Origin: Frateuria aurantia DSM 6220
GTDB lineage: Bacteria; Pseudomonadota; Gammaproteobacteria; Xanthomonadales; Rhodanobacteraceae
Length of the DNA: 64,000 bases
Reading direction: 5' to 3'
Assembly (NCBI RefSeq): GCF_000242255.2
Contig: NC_017033.1
Span: 3,297,110-3,361,109, forward strand
A model generated the notes under the pieces. That model was not told where the DNA came from, did not search any database, and saw only the letters and a list, made by a program, of their open reading frames with translations. The position numbers and the translations under genes are program-made. Within the stretch, counting starts at the first letter, position 1; every line of letters begins with the position of its first letter. Shown here piece after piece: positions 63,469-64,000 of this stretch.

Positions 63469-64000
63469 ATGAACGAACTCAACCCGCTGCTGTCCGACGC
63501 CGAGCTGCCCGCGTTTTCCAAGATCCGCCCCGAGCACCTGGCTCCGGCCATCGATGCGATCCTGGCGGATTTCCGCAGCGGAATCGACGCTCTGACTGCC
63601 GCCGACGGCGCCCGCGACTTCGAAGGCCTGATGCTGGCGCAGGAGCGCCTTGAGCAGCGCCTGTCCCATGCCTGGGCGCCCGTCGGTCATCTGCATTCGG
63701 TGGCCGATACGCCGGCCCTGCGCGAGGTCTATGGTCCGGCCGAAGAAAAGCTGACCGAGCACGCGATCGAGGTCGGCCAGAACCGCGCCCTGTACCAGGC
63801 CGTGCAGCACTTGCACGACGATCCGGCCTTTGCCCAGCAGGCTCGCCCGGCCCAGGCCCTGGTCGAACATGCCCTGCTCGGCTTCAGGCTGTCCGGGGTG
63901 GCGCTGGAAGAGCCTCAGCGCAGCCGCTACCGCGACATCGGCGTGGAATTGTCACGACTCTCCACCGAGTTTGCCAACGCCGTGCTGGATGCCACCGATG
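63469..64000 (+). CDS. prlC: Oligopeptidase A, M3 family (5' part; continues past the window)
   Basis: The first 177 residues of an M3 metallopeptidase that degrades short peptides in the cytosol. MNELNPLLSDAELPAFSKIRPEHLAPAIDAIL is the usual N-terminal helical start of PrlC; LEQRLSHAWAPVGHLHSVAD and ALREVYGPAEEKLTEH follow. The zinc HEXXH site would be beyond the right edge. The ATG at 63469 follows AGGAG. Confidence 0.9.
   Translation, partial: MNELNPLLSDAELPAFSKIRPEHLAPAIDAILADFRSGIDALTAADGARDFEGLMLAQERLEQRLSHAWAPVGHLHSVADTPALREVYGPAEEKLTEHAIEVGQNRALYQAVQHLHDDPAFAQQARPAQALVEHALLGFRLSGVALEEPQRSRYRDIGVELSRLSTEFANAVLDATD

Overview
The window looks like a chromosomal segment of a G+C-rich gammaproteobacterium of the Xanthomonadales, most plausibly Rhodanobacteraceae. 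The reasons are the gene content and order (LysM-dprA-topA-tsaC divergent from def-fmt-rsmB, nudC-ampE, rppH next to bfd-bfr-erpA) and a three-subunit periplasmic polyol/sugar dehydrogenase of the kind seen in Frateuria-like oxidative bacteria. The genus is an inference; no rRNA lies in the window.

Layout. 1-3747: end of rdgC, a PhyH-type dioxygenase, a HAD phosphatase, an alpha/beta hydrolase and a 52-aa membrane protein. 3770-12263: a urate-degradation locus. The membrane cytochrome urate oxidase PuuD, HIU hydrolase (uraH), OHCU decarboxylase (uraD), allantoinase PuuE, allantoicase and ureidoglycolate lyase together can take urate to glyoxylate and urea; an NCS2 permease and a Rieske oxygenase sit among them. 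12955-18971: an OprB-like sugar porin divergent from a small subunit, a triheme cytochrome c and a GMC flavoprotein, together a respiratory-chain-linked polyol/sugar dehydrogenase. 19115-24356: a helix-hairpin-helix protein, a LysR/epimerase pair and a copper-type TonB receptor with a DUF2946 partner.

24424-36653 is a 12.2-kb integrative element in the 3' end of tRNA-Met(CAT), bounded by a 78-bp direct repeat with one mismatch. It carries a tyrosine integrase, AlpA, a KilA-N regulator, a Toprim primase and a DUF927 helicase (P4-satellite style), plus an A+T-richer RloA/RloB (AbiL-like) ATPase-TOPRIM pair as likely anti-phage cargo. Three non-coding signals stand out. One is a folded RNA of about 77 nt (31274-31350) whose loop is complementary to two flanking repeats, the architecture of the phage P4 CI immunity RNA. 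The second is a pair of mirror-image GTGTTCC iteron clusters inside a 77-bp inverted repeat near the two ends. The third is a set of 23-bp palindromes with changing but mutually complementary arms.

36865-43186: housekeeping and iron genes (rppH, bfd, bfr, erpA, nudC, ampE, aldo/keto reductase, purD). 43187-45679 is gene-poor around an H-NS-like gene. 45680-55714: an AMP-dependent ligase, tsaC, topA with a histone-like lysine/alanine tail, dprA and a LysM protein, then def-fmt-rsmB. 55711-60750: surface-glycan genes (ArnT-like GT39, GT4, and one frame joining an O-antigen ligase to a GT2 domain with a nine-G tract). 60849-64000: pirin with a divergent LysR regulator, gamma-carbonic anhydrase and the start of an oligopeptidase A gene.
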